Positions 39,399 through 48,183 of a DNA stretch of 64,000 nt are shown here, in pieces. A program made the position numbers and the translations under genes. The DNA lies in assembly GCF_003046175.1 (NCBI RefSeq), contig NZ_PZZM01000001.1, forward strand, positions 741,001 to 805,000, read 5' to 3'. This DNA comes from Bosea sp. 124 (lineage in GTDB: Bacteria; Pseudomonadota; Alphaproteobacteria; Rhizobiales; Beijerinckiaceae). Numbering within the stretch: the stretch's first letter is position 1; every line of letters starts with the position of its first letter. Below the pieces are notes generated by a model. It saw nothing but the letters and a program-made list of their open reading frames with translations. It was not told where the DNA came from and searched no databases.

Positions 39399-39827
39399 TT
39401 ATGATCTCCGCCCGGCTGGCGCGCTCGTCCAGGTTTCCTGCGTATCTCGATCGGGCCAAGACGAGCCGACAGGTAGCAATGATATCCAGGTCTCGGCGAG
39501 TTTGCCGCCTTCGATACGGTAGCATTGCAGGCCCGCTTGCGTCTTCGCCTCGCCCGTTTCCGGATCCGTCCACGTGAACTCAAATCGATACCATGCGCTC
39601 TTGCCCTGGAACGCGTGGTCGTAGACTGCAACGCGAAGGCCCGGCCGCCCTGCCTGCACCTTCGCCAGTTCCGTGGCATAGGATTCCGGGGTGACCGTCC
39701 GGTCGCCAAGGTGATCGTGTCGGACATATGCGGGCGCAACGCAGCTCGAAATCAGGTCAAATTCGCCGCCATGCCAGACCCGCTCCCATCGATCGAACAG
39801 GTCTCGCGTCACGTCCTCATCGGTCAT
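39399..39827 (-). CDS. NTF2-like (SnoaL/polyketide cyclase-type) protein
   Basis: The 142-aa protein has the SnoaL-like pattern: a helical N-terminus (LFDRWERVWHGGEFDLISSC), the strand YVRHDHLGDRTVTPESYAT, and a beta-sheet end with YRIEGGKLAETWISLLP. These alpha+beta barrels bind or turn over small hydrophobic molecules, but many are uncharacterised. The ATG at 39827 (MTDEDVTRD) is preferred over an upstream start. Its codons are slightly less GC-rich than those around it. It is divergent from the helicase gene. Confidence 0.75.
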   Translation of the reverse strand: MTDEDVTRDLFDRWERVWHGGEFDLISSCVAPAYVRHDHLGDRTVTPESYATELAKVQAGRPGLRVAVYDHAFQGKSAWYRFEFTWTDPETGEAKTQAGLQCYRIEGGKLAETWISLLPVGSSWPDRDTQETWTSAPAGRRS

Positions 39828-40036
39828 CGTGCGTGCCTTCTTTGGCCAAGCGGCTTCTATCGGGGGTAGCTCAGCGTAAGAAGGACCACGCGCCGTTTGC
39901 AAGGCGCCAGGCGATGTCGCAATCCGAGGCGGGCCATTTTTCCGGCCGATTTAGTGCCGGCCCGCGCCCCGATGGCGATAAGGACTCACGGCCCGCCATT
40001 CCCCCGCCTGCCCCAACTCCCTATCTTGGGCGCAAC

Positions 40037-42523
40037 ATGTCTACCCTCCCCGCCCTCCCGCCTGCTTTCGACGCCTGGTTTTCCAGCCGCGGCTGGAGCG
40101 CGCGGCCGCATCAGCTTGCCCTGCTGGAAGAAGCGCGAGCCGGGCGCTCGACGCTGCTGGTGGCACCGACCGGCGCCGGCAAGACGCTCGCCGGCTTCCT
40201 GCCCTCGCTGGTCGAACTCTCCGAGCGTGGTGGCAAGCGCGAAGGCCTGCACACGCTCTACATCTCGCCGCTGAAGGCGCTCGCCGTCGACATCGCCCGC
40301 AATCTGGAGGCGCCGATCCGCGAGATGGGGCTGCCCGTCACCGTCGAGACCCGCACCGGCGACACCTCCGCCGCCAAGCGCACGCGCCAGATCGCCAGGC
40401 CCCCCGACATCCTGTTGACGACGCCGGAGCAGCTGGCGCTGCTGGTCTCTCATCGCGATGCCGCGCCATTTTTTTCGTCGCTGCGCCGGATCGTGCTCGA
40501 CGAATTGCACGCGCTGGTTACCTCGAAGCGCGGCGATCTGCTCTCGCTCGATCTTGCAAGGCTACGCACGCTCGCACCGCAGGTCAGCGCGGTCGGCCTG
40601 TCCGCGACCGTGCGCGAACCCGCTGATTTGCAACGCTTCCTCGGCGGCAGCGACACGCCGGCCGGGCTCGTCACCGTCACCGGCGGCGCGCCGGCGCGCA
40701 TCGGCATCCTGCAGACGCAAACCCGGCTGCCGCTGGCGGGCCACACGACGGCCCACGCGATGGGCGCGGTCTATGACGCCATCCGCGCCCACAAGCTGAC
40801 GCTGGTCTTCGTCAACACGCGCATGCAGGCGGAATTCGCCTTCCAGGCGTTGTGGACCATCAATGACGATAATCTGCCGATCGCGCTGCATCACGGCTCG
40901 CTCGATGCCGGCCAGCGCCGCAAGGTCGAGGCGGCGATGGCGGATGGCCGGCTCAAGGCCGTGGTCTGCACCGCGACGCTCGATCTCGGTATCGACTGGG
41001 GCGATGTCGATCTCGTCGTCAACATCGGCGCACCCAAGGGCGCCAGCCGCCTGATGCAGCGCATCGGCCGCTCGAACCACCGCATGGACGAGCCCTCGCA
41101 GGCGCTGCTGGTGCCCTCCAACCGTTTCGAGCTGCTGGAATGCCGCGCGGCGCTCGATGCGGTCGCGGAAGCCGCGCAGGACACGGCGGACGCCCGCCTC
41201 GGAGCGCTCGACGTGCTCGCCCAGCATGTCCTCGGCGTCGCCTGTTCGGACGGGTTCGATCAGGACGCGCTCTATACGGAGGTCCGCACTGCCTCGCCCT
41301 ATGCCGGTCTTGCTCGCGAGGATTTCGATGCGGTGGTGAACTTCATCGCCACCGGCGGCTATGCGCTGCGCTCCTACGAGCGCTTCGCCAAGCTCCGGCA
41401 GGACAAGATTGGACACTGGCGCGCCAGCAACGCCCAGGTGATCCAGCAATACCGCATGAATGTCGGCACAATCGTCGAATCGACCATGCTCAAGGTCCGG
41501 CTCGGCCGGGCGCGAACGGCCAAGCCCGGCCAGCCTTCGACGATCACACGCGGCGGGCGGGTGCTCGGCGAGGTCGAGGAGTATTTCGCCGAGACGATGA
41601 CGCCGGGTGACACCTTCATCTTCGCAGGCGAGGTGCTGCGCTTCGAGGGCATCACCGAGAACGAGGCGGTCTGCTCGCGGGCCGCGCCCGGCACCGATCC
41701 GAAGATTCCCTCCTATGCCGGCGGCAAGTTCCCGCTCTCGACCTTCCTCGCCGCCCGTGTCCGCGCCATGCTGGCAAATCCGAAGGAATGGTCCAGCCTG
41801 CCCGACGAGGTTTCCTCCTGGCTTCACGCGCAACGCCTGAAATCGCGCTTGCCGAAGCCGGGCGAATTGCTGGTCGAGACCTTCCCGCGCGGCGGGCGCT
41901 TCTATCTCGTCGCCTATCCCTTCGAGGGCCGCCTCGCCCACCAGACGCTCGGCATGCTGCTGACGCGGCGGCTGGAGCGGGCCCGGATGCGGCCGCTCGG
42001 CTTCGTCTGCAACGATTACGGCATCGCCTGCTGGGGGCTGGGCGACATGAGCGCGGCGGTCGCGCGCGGCGCCCTCAGCCTGGACGATCTCTTCGCGCAG
42101 GACATGCTCGGCGACGATCTCGAGGAATGGCTGGCGGAATCGGCCCTGATGAAGCGCACCTTCCGGCAATGCGCCGTCATCGCCGGGCTGATCGAGCGGC
42201 GCTTTCCCGGCCAAGAGAAGAACGGGCGGCAGGTCACGATCTCGACCGACCTCGTCTACGATGTGCTGCGCCGGCACGAACCGGACCATGTGCTGCTCAA
42301 GGCCGCACGCGCGGACGCCGCAACCGGCTTGCTCGACATCCAGCGCCTGGGCCAGATGCTGACACGAATCAGCGGCAGAATCGTGCATCAGCCGCTCGAC
42401 CATGTCTCGCCGCTCAGCGTCTCGGTGATGCTCGAGATCGGCCGCGAGGCGGTTTTCGGCGAGGCGGCGGACGAGATCCTGGCGGAGGCGGAAGCGATGC
42501 TGATCGAGGAGGCGATGGCGTGA
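40037..42523 (+). CDS. Ligase-associated DEXH-box helicase (Lhr-like)
   Basis: The 828-aa SF2 helicase has Walker A VAPTGAGKTLAGF near residue 45, a DEAD-type box VLDELHALVTSKRG, the second RecA domain with LHHGSLDAGQRRKVE, CTATLDLGIDWGDVD and MQRIGRSNHRMDEPS, and then a winged-helix and Lhr-core C-terminus. Its size matches the ligase-associated helicase rather than the 1,500-residue Lhr. Known Lhr proteins unwind 3'-tailed and RNA:DNA duplexes. The ATG at 40037 places the helicase motif at the usual distance. The phosphoesterase gene overlaps its stop. Confidence 0.92.
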   Translation: MSTLPALPPAFDAWFSSRGWSARPHQLALLEEARAGRSTLLVAPTGAGKTLAGFLPSLVELSERGGKREGLHTLYISPLKALAVDIARNLEAPIREMGLPVTVETRTGDTSAAKRTRQIARPPDILLTTPEQLALLVSHRDAAPFFSSLRRIVLDELHALVTSKRGDLLSLDLARLRTLAPQVSAVGLSATVREPADLQRFLGGSDTPAGLVTVTGGAPARIGILQTQTRLPLAGHTTAHAMGAVYDAIRAHKLTLVFVNTRMQAEFAFQALWTINDDNLPIALHHGSLDAGQRRKVEAAMADGRLKAVVCTATLDLGIDWGDVDLVVNIGAPKGASRLMQRIGRSNHRMDEPSQALLVPSNRFELLECRAALDAVAEAAQDTADARLGALDVLAQHVLGVACSDGFDQDALYTEVRTASPYAGLAREDFDAVVNFIATGGYALRSYERFAKLRQDKIGHWRASNAQVIQQYRMNVGTIVESTMLKVRLGRARTAKPGQPSTITRGGRVLGEVEEYFAETMTPGDTFIFAGEVLRFEGITENEAVCSRAAPGTDPKIPSYAGGKFPLSTFLAARVRAMLANPKEWSSLPDEVSSWLHAQRLKSRLPKPGELLVETFPRGGRFYLVAYPFEGRLAHQTLGMLLTRRLERARMRPLGFVCNDYGIACWGLGDMSAAVARGALSLDDLFAQDMLGDDLEEWLAESALMKRTFRQCAVIAGLIERRFPGQEKNGRQVTISTDLVYDVLRRHEPDHVLLKAARADAATGLLDIQRLGQMLTRISGRIVHQPLDHVSPLSVSVMLEIGREAVFGEAADEILAEAEAMLIEEAMA

Positions 42524-43227
42524 ACGCAGCGGCGGCAACCGGCAGGACGGCCCTCCCCGCCTTCATGCTGGGGCGGCTTGCGATCGTGCCCGATCTCTCC
42601 GGCGCGCTCTGGCTGCCCGAGGAGCGCACGCTCGTGGTCGCAGACCTGCATCTGGAGAAGGGCTCGGCCTATGCCGCGCGTGGCGTCTTCCTGCCGCCCT
42701 ATGATTCCACCGCGACGCTGGCTTCGCTGACGGCGGCGATCCTGCGCCATGCGCCGGCCCGGGTGATCGCGCTCGGCGACAGCTTCCATGATCGCGGGGC
42801 GGAAACGCGGATCAGCGAGACCGACCTCGCCACATTGCGGGGACTGCAGGCAGGCCGCGACTGGCTCTGGCTGACAGGCAATCACGACCCGCAGATCAGC
42901 CGCGCGATGGGGGGCGACACGGCCGAAACGGTCAGCCTCGCCGGCGTCAGCCTGCGGCACGAGCCGGATGCGCGCGAGGCCGGCTTCGAGATCGCTGGCC
43001 ATCTTCACCCGGCGGCCAAGGTCAGGATGCGGGGCCGTGCCCTGCGGCGGCGCTGCTTTGCCCTGTCGCCGCGGCGCTGCGTGATGCCGGCGATGGGCGC
43101 CTATGCGGGCGGGCTGAACCTCTGCGACGATGCCTTCCGGCCCTTGCTGGGCGCTAGCTTCAGCGCCCATCTGCTCGGCGATGCCAGGCTGTTCCGGATC
43201 GACCCGCGCCTGCTGCTGCCGGACTGA
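42520..43227 (+). CDS. pdeM: Ligase-associated metallophosphoesterase
   Basis: The 235-aa calcineurin-fold enzyme has the metal motifs VVADLHLEKGSAYA, ALGDSFHDRG, TGNHDPQIS and GHLHPAAKVR in order. It matches the MPE (PdeM) partner of the Lhr-ligase-exonuclease repair set, a manganese-dependent DNA phosphoesterase or nuclease. The GTG at 42520 overlaps the helicase stop by 4 nt, so translation is coupled. The family length of about 230 residues fits this start; longer frames run through the helicase gene and are shadows. Confidence 0.9.
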   Translation: MNAAAATGRTALPAFMLGRLAIVPDLSGALWLPEERTLVVADLHLEKGSAYAARGVFLPPYDSTATLASLTAAILRHAPARVIALGDSFHDRGAETRISETDLATLRGLQAGRDWLWLTGNHDPQISRAMGGDTAETVSLAGVSLRHEPDAREAGFEIAGHLHPAAKVRMRGRALRRRCFALSPRRCVMPAMGAYAGGLNLCDDAFRPLLGASFSAHLLGDARLFRIDPRLLLPD

Positions 43228-43463
43228 GCCCGCCGAAACGCCGCCTCCGCCCACGACGACGGTAATGGGCGCAAGCGCAATGAGCGCTCGCAGCGAGCGG
43301 CCTCCGGATGACGAAATCCACCGCCTTCGCGAGATCGCTGTGGCGGCGATGACGAGATGGGTTGCGTCTGCGAGGGGCTTGTGGCATCAGGACGCCGCTT
43401 CGGAACGACGCCCGCGCTGACCCTCGCCCTTGGCGACCGCCAGACGCCATGGCCGACGATCCT

Positions 43464-43538
43464 GCTGCGGTAGCTCAGTGGTAGAGCACTCCATTGGTAA
43501 TGGAGAGGTCGAGAGTTCAATCCTCTCTCGCAGCACCA
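43464..43538 (+). tRNA. tRNA-Thr (anticodon GGT)
   Basis: A full cloverleaf can be drawn. The acceptor is GCTGCGG (43464-43470) paired with TCGCAGC, the D-arm is GCTC...GAGC, and the anticodon stem CTCCA/TGGAG encloses the loop TTGGTAA with anticodon GGT at 43496-43498. The T-arm is GAGAG-TTCAATC-CTCTC, and discriminator A is followed by an encoded CCA. The GGT anticodon reads ACC and ACT threonine codons. Confidence 0.96.
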
Positions 43539-43560
43539 GCCTTTTCCCTCGACATCACTC

Positions 43561-43585
43561 AAGCCCGTGACACTGCGGGCTTTTG
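43561..43585 (+). terminator. Intrinsic terminator after tRNA-Thr
   Basis: AAGCCCG at 43561-43567 pairs with CGGGCTT at 43576-43582 around TGACACTG, followed by TTG. It starts 23 nt past the CCA end and should end the tRNA transcript. Confidence 0.7.
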
Positions 43586-43820
43586 CCCGTGATGCTTCCG
43601 CCCACGGAACACGACGCATCGTCTGGCGCCGCATCTGTGCATGGATTTGCAGCGCCGACACGGATGGCGTGTCGCAGGGCTGACGGACGCTCCGGGTGCA
43701 GGCGCAGCTCTCGCGCATCGTGCCACTGCGCCCCTCGCCGCCTGCCTGGAGCAAGGCGACGGAGGCATCGAATCCACCCCTTAAGGCGTCTATAGCGCCG
43801 GCGTGCAGCGCGGGAGCGCC

Positions 43821-44612
43821 TCAGTACTTGATCACGCCGAAGCGCCGGAAGGCGTCGTGGATGCGGTCCGCATAGGCGTTGAAGCTCGGGTAATCGCCGA
43901 GATGGGCCGGGCGGGGGCGCGGCAGTTCGATGGTGATCTCGTCGACGACGCGGCCCGGCGTCGGCGACATCACCAGCACGCGGTCCGAGAGGCCGATCGC
44001 CTCCTCGATCGAATGGGTGATGAAGACAACGGTCTTGCCGGTCTCGAGCCAGAGCATTTCGAGGTCGTGCCGGATCTGCGTGCGGGTGATCGCGTCGAGC
44101 GCCCCGAAGGGCTCGTCCATCATCAGCACGGAGGGGTCGTGGATCAGCGCGCGCGCGATCGAGACGCGCTGGCGCATGCCGCCCGAAAGCTGCTTCGGGT
44201 AGCGGTCGCGGGCATGGCTGATGCCGAGCTTGGCGAAGAGTTCCAGCGCGCGCTCCCGGGCCGGCGCGAGCGGAAGGCCGCGAATCTCGGCCTGCAGCAT
44301 CACGTTCTCCAGCGCCGTCCTGAATTCGAGCAGGAGATGGTCCTGGAAGACGATGCCGATATCGGTCAGCGGCGAGGTCAGGGCCTTGCCGTCGACCAGG
44401 AGTTCGCCGGCGGTGACCGGGATGAGCCCGGCCGCCATCAGCATGAAGGTGCTCTTGCCGCAGCCCGACGGGCCGATCAGGCTGACGAACTCGCCGCTCC
44501 TGATGTCGAGATCGAGACCGTCGACGGCGGTGAAGCCGCCGAAGCTCTTGACGATGCCGCGCCCGGTGATGGACGCGGCCCCGGTGTCCGTGCTGACGGC
44601 GCTGGCTGTCAC
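43821..44612 (-). CDS. ABC transporter ATPase (NitT/TauT type)
   Basis: The 263-aa ATPase has Walker A IGPSGCGKSTFM, Q-loop IGIVFQDHLLLEF, signature QLSGGMRQRVSIARAL, Walker B VLMMDEPFGALDAIT and the switch His in VVFITHSIEEA. The Q-loop and the ALDAITR segment put it with SsuB/TauB and nitrate-type importers. It is the last gene of the regulator-permease-binding protein-ATPase operon, 7 nt after the binding-protein gene. It energises uptake of an unknown small organic or thiamine-precursor-like solute. Confidence 0.9.
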   Translation of the reverse strand: MTASAVSTDTGAASITGRGIVKSFGGFTAVDGLDLDIRSGEFVSLIGPSGCGKSTFMLMAAGLIPVTAGELLVDGKALTSPLTDIGIVFQDHLLLEFRTALENVMLQAEIRGLPLAPARERALELFAKLGISHARDRYPKQLSGGMRQRVSIARALIHDPSVLMMDEPFGALDAITRTQIRHDLEMLWLETGKTVVFITHSIEEAIGLSDRVLVMSPTPGRVVDEITIELPRPRPAHLGDYPSFNAYADRIHDAFRRFGVIKY

Positions 44613-44619
44613 GTCGTCC

Positions 44620-45612
44620 TCACGAGCAGGACGCGGCCGATGCCGGCAGCAACTCGGTGCTGTAATAGTCGGTGACCGGCTTGTCCTTGGGCAGGCCGAG
44701 ATACTGGGTCAGAAGGTCGAAGCTGACAGCCCAGTTCTTCTCCGGCACCTTGCCGAGCGAGACCGCACCGGGCGCGCAGAGCAGCTTGTTGACGACGTCG
44801 AACTGGGCCAGCACCTGCGCCTTCTTCACCGCCGGGAACTGCGCCACGACGGCATCCGCTGCCGCATCGGGATTCTTCCGCGCCGCGTCCCAGCCCTGCA
44901 GGCTTGCCTCGACGAATTTCCGGAACAGCTCGGCGTCGGCCTTGATGCGGTCGTCGCGGGCGATGATCGAGAGGCCGACCGTCGGCACGCCGACATCGCG
45001 GTAGAAGATGTCGGTGACCTTGAAGCCGCGCTCGCGGATCTGGATCGAGTGGAAATCGGCGCCGCCGAGAATCGCATCGACTTTCTTTTCCAGGAGCGCG
45101 CCGACGAAGGCGGCGGGGTCGATGGCGATGACGTCGACCTTGCTCTTGTCGATCTGGTTGCTGGCCAGGATGGCTTCAAGCAGGATCGTCTGGGCCGTTC
45201 CGGGTTGCACCGCGACCTTCTTGCCGACCAGGTCCTTCGGCGAGGCGATGCCGCTCTCGCTGAGCGAGATGATGGCGAAGCCGTTGGTCTGCAGGATAGG
45301 GGCTACGATCTTCACCGGAGCCCCCTTGCTGCGCAGCTGCATGGCGGCGGGCGCGTCGGCGAAGCCGACATCGGCCTGCCCGGTCGCGACCATCTGGGCG
45401 GTGGTACCGGAGCCCTTGCCTTCCTCGATCGTCAGGGCGATCCCGGCCTTCTCGTAGAGCCCCATCTGCTTGGCCATCATGAAGCCGGCATTGGGGGCGG
45501 CGGCGAGGAAATTCAGGGTGATCTTCATGGGCTTGCCGGCGCCCTGCGCGAAGGCCGTGCTGGCGCTCAGCGCGAGCACGGCGGCGGCGGTGATCAATCT
45601 GCGTCTGTTCAT
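44620..45612 (-). CDS. ABC transporter substrate-binding protein (NMT1/THI5-like)
   Basis: The 330-aa protein has a signal peptide (RRRLITAAAVLALSASTAFA) and the NMT1/SsuA-like fold: ITLNFLAAAPNAGFMMAKQM, the GTTAQMVATGQADVGFADA cleft motif and GKKVAVQPGTAQTILLE. It is the periplasmic binder of the transporter and decides its substrate. Relatives bind sulfonates, pyrimidine or thiamine precursors, and phthalate-like aromatics, so the ligand cannot be fixed. The catabolic genes divergent from the regulator suggest a carbon source rather than a vitamin. Confidence 0.88.
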   Translation of the reverse strand: MNRRRLITAAAVLALSASTAFAQGAGKPMKITLNFLAAAPNAGFMMAKQMGLYEKAGIALTIEEGKGSGTTAQMVATGQADVGFADAPAAMQLRSKGAPVKIVAPILQTNGFAIISLSESGIASPKDLVGKKVAVQPGTAQTILLEAILASNQIDKSKVDVIAIDPAAFVGALLEKKVDAILGGADFHSIQIRERGFKVTDIFYRDVGVPTVGLSIIARDDRIKADAELFRKFVEASLQGWDAARKNPDAAADAVVAQFPAVKKAQVLAQFDVVNKLLCAPGAVSLGKVPEKNWAVSFDLLTQYLGLPKDKPVTDYYSTELLPASAASCS

Positions 45613-45670
45613 GGTCTCGATCCTCCCAGATGTCCCGGTTGAGCCCGGGTTGACGATTTATGAGATGGTC

Positions 45671-46495
45671 TCAGGCCTTGCGCTGCCAGGGCATCAGCAG
45701 GACCTCGAGCCCGTCGACGAGGTAGCTAAACAGGATGCCGACGACGCTGAGCGCGACCAGGCAGGCGAAGATCAGGGGCATGTCGAGAAAGCTCGTGCCG
45801 CGCAGCAAGAGGTAGCCGAGGCCGGAATTGGCGCCGACGAACTCGCCGACGATGGCGCCGGTGGCGGCGAAGACCGCCGAGACCTTGAGGCCGGAAAAGA
45901 TGTAGGTCAGCGCCGCCGGTACGCGGATATAGCGGAAGGTCTGCCATGCGCTCGCGCCCATCGAGCGGGTCAGATAGAGCACGCGTTCGTCCAGCGCCCG
46001 GAAGCCGGTCATGCTGGCGACCAGCGTCGGGAAGAAGCAGAGCAGGAAGGTCAGCAGCACCTTCGGGAACAGGCCGAAGCCGAACCAGACCACGAAGAGC
46101 GGCGCAATCGCGATCTTGGGCACGAGCTGGAAGAAGACGATCACCGGATAGACCGCCTTCTCCAGCAGCCGGACAGAGACGATGACATAGCCGAGCGGGA
46201 TCGAGATCACCGCCGCCATCAGGAAGCCGAGCACGATCTCGTTGCCGGTCACCAGCGTGTGCTGGAAGATCAGGGCTCGGTCGGTCCAGAGCCGTTCGAA
46301 GAAGGCGCTCGGCACGGGCAGGATGTATTCCGGCACGCCGGCCAGCGGCACGCACCACTCCCAGGCGAGCAGCAGCACGGCGAAACTCGCCAGCGGCCAG
46401 GCGATGGCCGAGGCCCAGGCGGCCACCCGGCTTGGGCCTGCCTCGGGCCGGGTGGCCGGGCGCGTCGTCGGGGCAGATGCGGCGTCATCGGTCAT
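45671..46495 (-). CDS. ABC transporter permease (NitT/TauT type)
   Basis: The 274-aa permease has six hydrophobic segments, beginning AWPLASFAVLLLAWEWCV, and the BPD_transp coupling loop LYLTRSMGASAWQTFRYIRV followed by PAALTYIFSGLK. It forms the homodimeric channel with the ATPase. Its start overlaps the stop of the IclR gene by ATGA, so the regulator and transporter are co-transcribed, an unusual arrangement that puts transporter expression under direct autoregulation. Confidence 0.9.
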   Translation of the reverse strand: MTDDAASAPTTRPATRPEAGPSRVAAWASAIAWPLASFAVLLLAWEWCVPLAGVPEYILPVPSAFFERLWTDRALIFQHTLVTGNEIVLGFLMAAVISIPLGYVIVSVRLLEKAVYPVIVFFQLVPKIAIAPLFVVWFGFGLFPKVLLTFLLCFFPTLVASMTGFRALDERVLYLTRSMGASAWQTFRYIRVPAALTYIFSGLKVSAVFAATGAIVGEFVGANSGLGYLLLRGTSFLDMPLIFACLVALSVVGILFSYLVDGLEVLLMPWQRKA

Positions 46496-47388
46496 GCGGA
46501 CGTTCCCGACTGGAGTTCGGGCTGCGGCTGGCTGCCACTGGCAGACCTCGCCGGCGACTGCATCTGCCGCCGCCGCAGCGGCCAGATCGCGGCCATCTCC
46601 TGCGCCGCGTCCCGCAAGGCCTGCGCGATCGGGCCACGCCGGTCCTCGCTCATGCGCGGCATCGGGCCGGCGACGCTGAGCGTGCCGGCGATGGCGGCGT
46701 CGGGCGCAGGTCCAGCGCGGAAAGCGATCGCCATGGCGACGGTGCCGATCTCGCCCTCCTCAACGGCGAGCGCGACGCCGCGCCGCCGCGTTTCGGCGAG
46801 ATGGGCGCGCAGCGCATCGACATCCGACAAAGCGTTCGGGCCGGTGCGGTCGCCGGCCTGGAAACCGCGGGCGCAGACGATGCGCAGGGCATCGACCTCC
46901 GGCAGCGAGGCGAGCCAGGCTTTCCCCGTCGCCGTCGCGTGCAGGACGATCTCGGCGCCCATCGGCGGGTCGTAGCGCAAACCAGCGGTGGCGCCCTGTG
47001 CCCGGGCGATCCACACCAGGTTCTCGTCCTCGACCACGGCGAGCCGGCAGTATTCGCGGGTCTTCCGGGCGAGCGCGTCGAGCACGATCTGCCCGGCATC
47101 GGGCAGGCCGCGCAGATCGAGATCGCGGAAGGCGAGCTGGGCGAGCTTCAGGGTGAGGCCATAGGCGCCGGTCGCGGCATCCTGACTGACGAAGCCGCGC
47201 TCGACCAGGGTCGCGAGCAGGCGGTGGGTCGCGCTGAACGGCAGGTCGAGGCGGGCGGAGAGCAGGCTGAGGTCGACCCCGCCGGGCTCGCCCGACAGCG
47301 CCTCCAGCACCTTCAGTGCCCGCTCCACAGCCGCGATCGTCACCTGTCCATCCCCGCTTCCATCCGCTTTTTTATTTCTGGAAATCAT
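46492..47388 (-). CDS. IclR-family transcriptional regulator
   Basis: The 298-aa regulator has the winged helix (TIAAVERALKVLEALSG, then LPFSATHRLLATLVERGFVS) and the IclR effector domain (LVWIARAQGATAGLRYDPP, LHATATGKAWLASLP, RRRGVALAVEEGEIGTVAMA). The ATG at 47388 sits inside a perfect IclR-type palindrome, so the GTG at 47343 (283 aa, preceded by GGGGATGG) may be the true start. It should control its own operon and the divergent pair at 47485. The effector is unknown; many IclR proteins in this context sense aromatic or short carboxylic acids. Confidence 0.88.
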   Translation of the reverse strand: MISRNKKADGSGDGQVTIAAVERALKVLEALSGEPGGVDLSLLSARLDLPFSATHRLLATLVERGFVSQDAATGAYGLTLKLAQLAFRDLDLRGLPDAGQIVLDALARKTREYCRLAVVEDENLVWIARAQGATAGLRYDPPMGAEIVLHATATGKAWLASLPEVDALRIVCARGFQAGDRTGPNALSDVDALRAHLAETRRRGVALAVEEGEIGTVAMAIAFRAGPAPDAAIAGTLSVAGPMPRMSEDRRGPIAQALRDAAQEMAAIWPLRRRQMQSPARSASGSQPQPELQSGTSA

Positions 47389-47393
47389 TTCCA
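47379..47393. promoter_or_regulatory. IclR-type operator in divergent promoter
   Basis: Bases 47379-47393 read TGGAAATCATTTCCA, a perfect palindrome around one central base. As I recall, the consensus for E. coli IclR is TGGAAATNATTTCCA, so all fixed positions match. It lies between the IclR gene and the divergent gene at 47485 and overlaps the annotated regulator ATG. Confidence 0.7.
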
Positions 47394-47404
47394 ATTCGGA
47401 ATTG
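47392..47404. promoter_or_regulatory. Second palindrome next to IclR operator
   Basis: CAATTCGGAATTG at 47392-47404 is a perfect palindrome around one central G and overlaps the end of the first operator by two bases. It may be a second half of a composite operator or part of a promoter for the divergent genes. Confidence 0.45.
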
Positions 47405-47484
47405 ATTTTCGTATAGAAAGCTTCAGGGGCGGAGTCAACGCGCCTCGCCGCAGGCCGGGAGGCGATGATGCTGGGAGAGCTGCC

Positions 47485-48183
47485 GTGAGCTTGTCGGGAG
47501 AGGGCGCCGTCGCGATCTGGCATGACATAGCGCCGGAGGGCCGCGACGCATTCTATGCCTGGCACGGCCAGGAGCACATGCCGGAACGCCTCGGCATACC
47601 GGGCTTCCAGCGCGGCCGGCGCTATGTCGCGATCGAGGCCGATCTCGAGTTCTTCAACCTCTACGAGGCCCTGAGCGTCGAGGTGCTGAAAGGCCAGGAC
47701 TATACGGCGCGGGTCAACACGCCGACGCCCTGGACCCTTGCCACGGTGAAGCATTTCCGCGCGGTGGCGCGCTCGATCTGCCGCGTCGCCCATAGCGCGG
47801 GCCCGGCCCAGGGCGGCCTGATCGCAACCTTGCGCTACGACGTGGCCGACGCCGATGCGGCAGCCCACAAGGCGAGCCTGCAACGCTGGACCATTCCCGA
47901 CCTGCTGGCGCTGCCCGGGATCGCGGCCGTGCATCTGTTGACGGCCGATGCCGAGGCGAGCGGCGTCGCCACCGCGGAACAGGAGGCGCGCGGCGTCGCC
48001 AACGCCGTGCCGCGCTGGGTACTGCTGGTCGAAGGCTGGGGTGACGAGGCGCCGTTCGTCGCGACGGCGAAAGCCGAGCTCGCCGCCGGCAAGCTCGACG
48101 CGATCGGGGGCCAGGGTCCATATTCGCTCGGGCTCTATCGCCACCAGATCACACGGACCAAGACGGCCTGGAGCGCAGGCTGA
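47485..48183 (+). CDS. Hypothetical protein with tandem EthD-like halves
   Basis: The 232-aa protein has no signal or membrane segment. Its N-terminal part (VAIWHDIAPEGRDAFYAWHG, then EHMPERLGIPGFQRGRRYVA) and C-terminal part (GGLIATLRYDVADADAAAHK, then WTIPDLLALPGIAAVHLL) look like two copies of a ferredoxin-like alpha+beta fold, as in EthD or DUF4286 proteins. Such folds serve in degradation of ethers or aromatics, but function here is not known. The GTG at 47485 follows GGGAGAG. The stop overlaps the SDR start (TGATG), so the two are co-translated. Confidence 0.7.
   Translation: MSLSGEGAVAIWHDIAPEGRDAFYAWHGQEHMPERLGIPGFQRGRRYVAIEADLEFFNLYEALSVEVLKGQDYTARVNTPTPWTLATVKHFRAVARSICRVAHSAGPAQGGLIATLRYDVADADAAAHKASLQRWTIPDLLALPGIAAVHLLTADAEASGVATAEQEARGVANAVPRWVLLVEGWGDEAPFVATAKAELAAGKLDAIGGQGPYSLGLYRHQITRTKTAWSAG

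Noticed and set aside
40562..42538. Minus-strand ORF of 658 codons opposite the helicase
   Set aside because: No motif; the helicase frame is fully supported by its SF2 motifs.
43228..43463. Possible gene between pdeM and tRNA-Thr
   Set aside because: Short frames here lack a ribosome site and any protein pattern.
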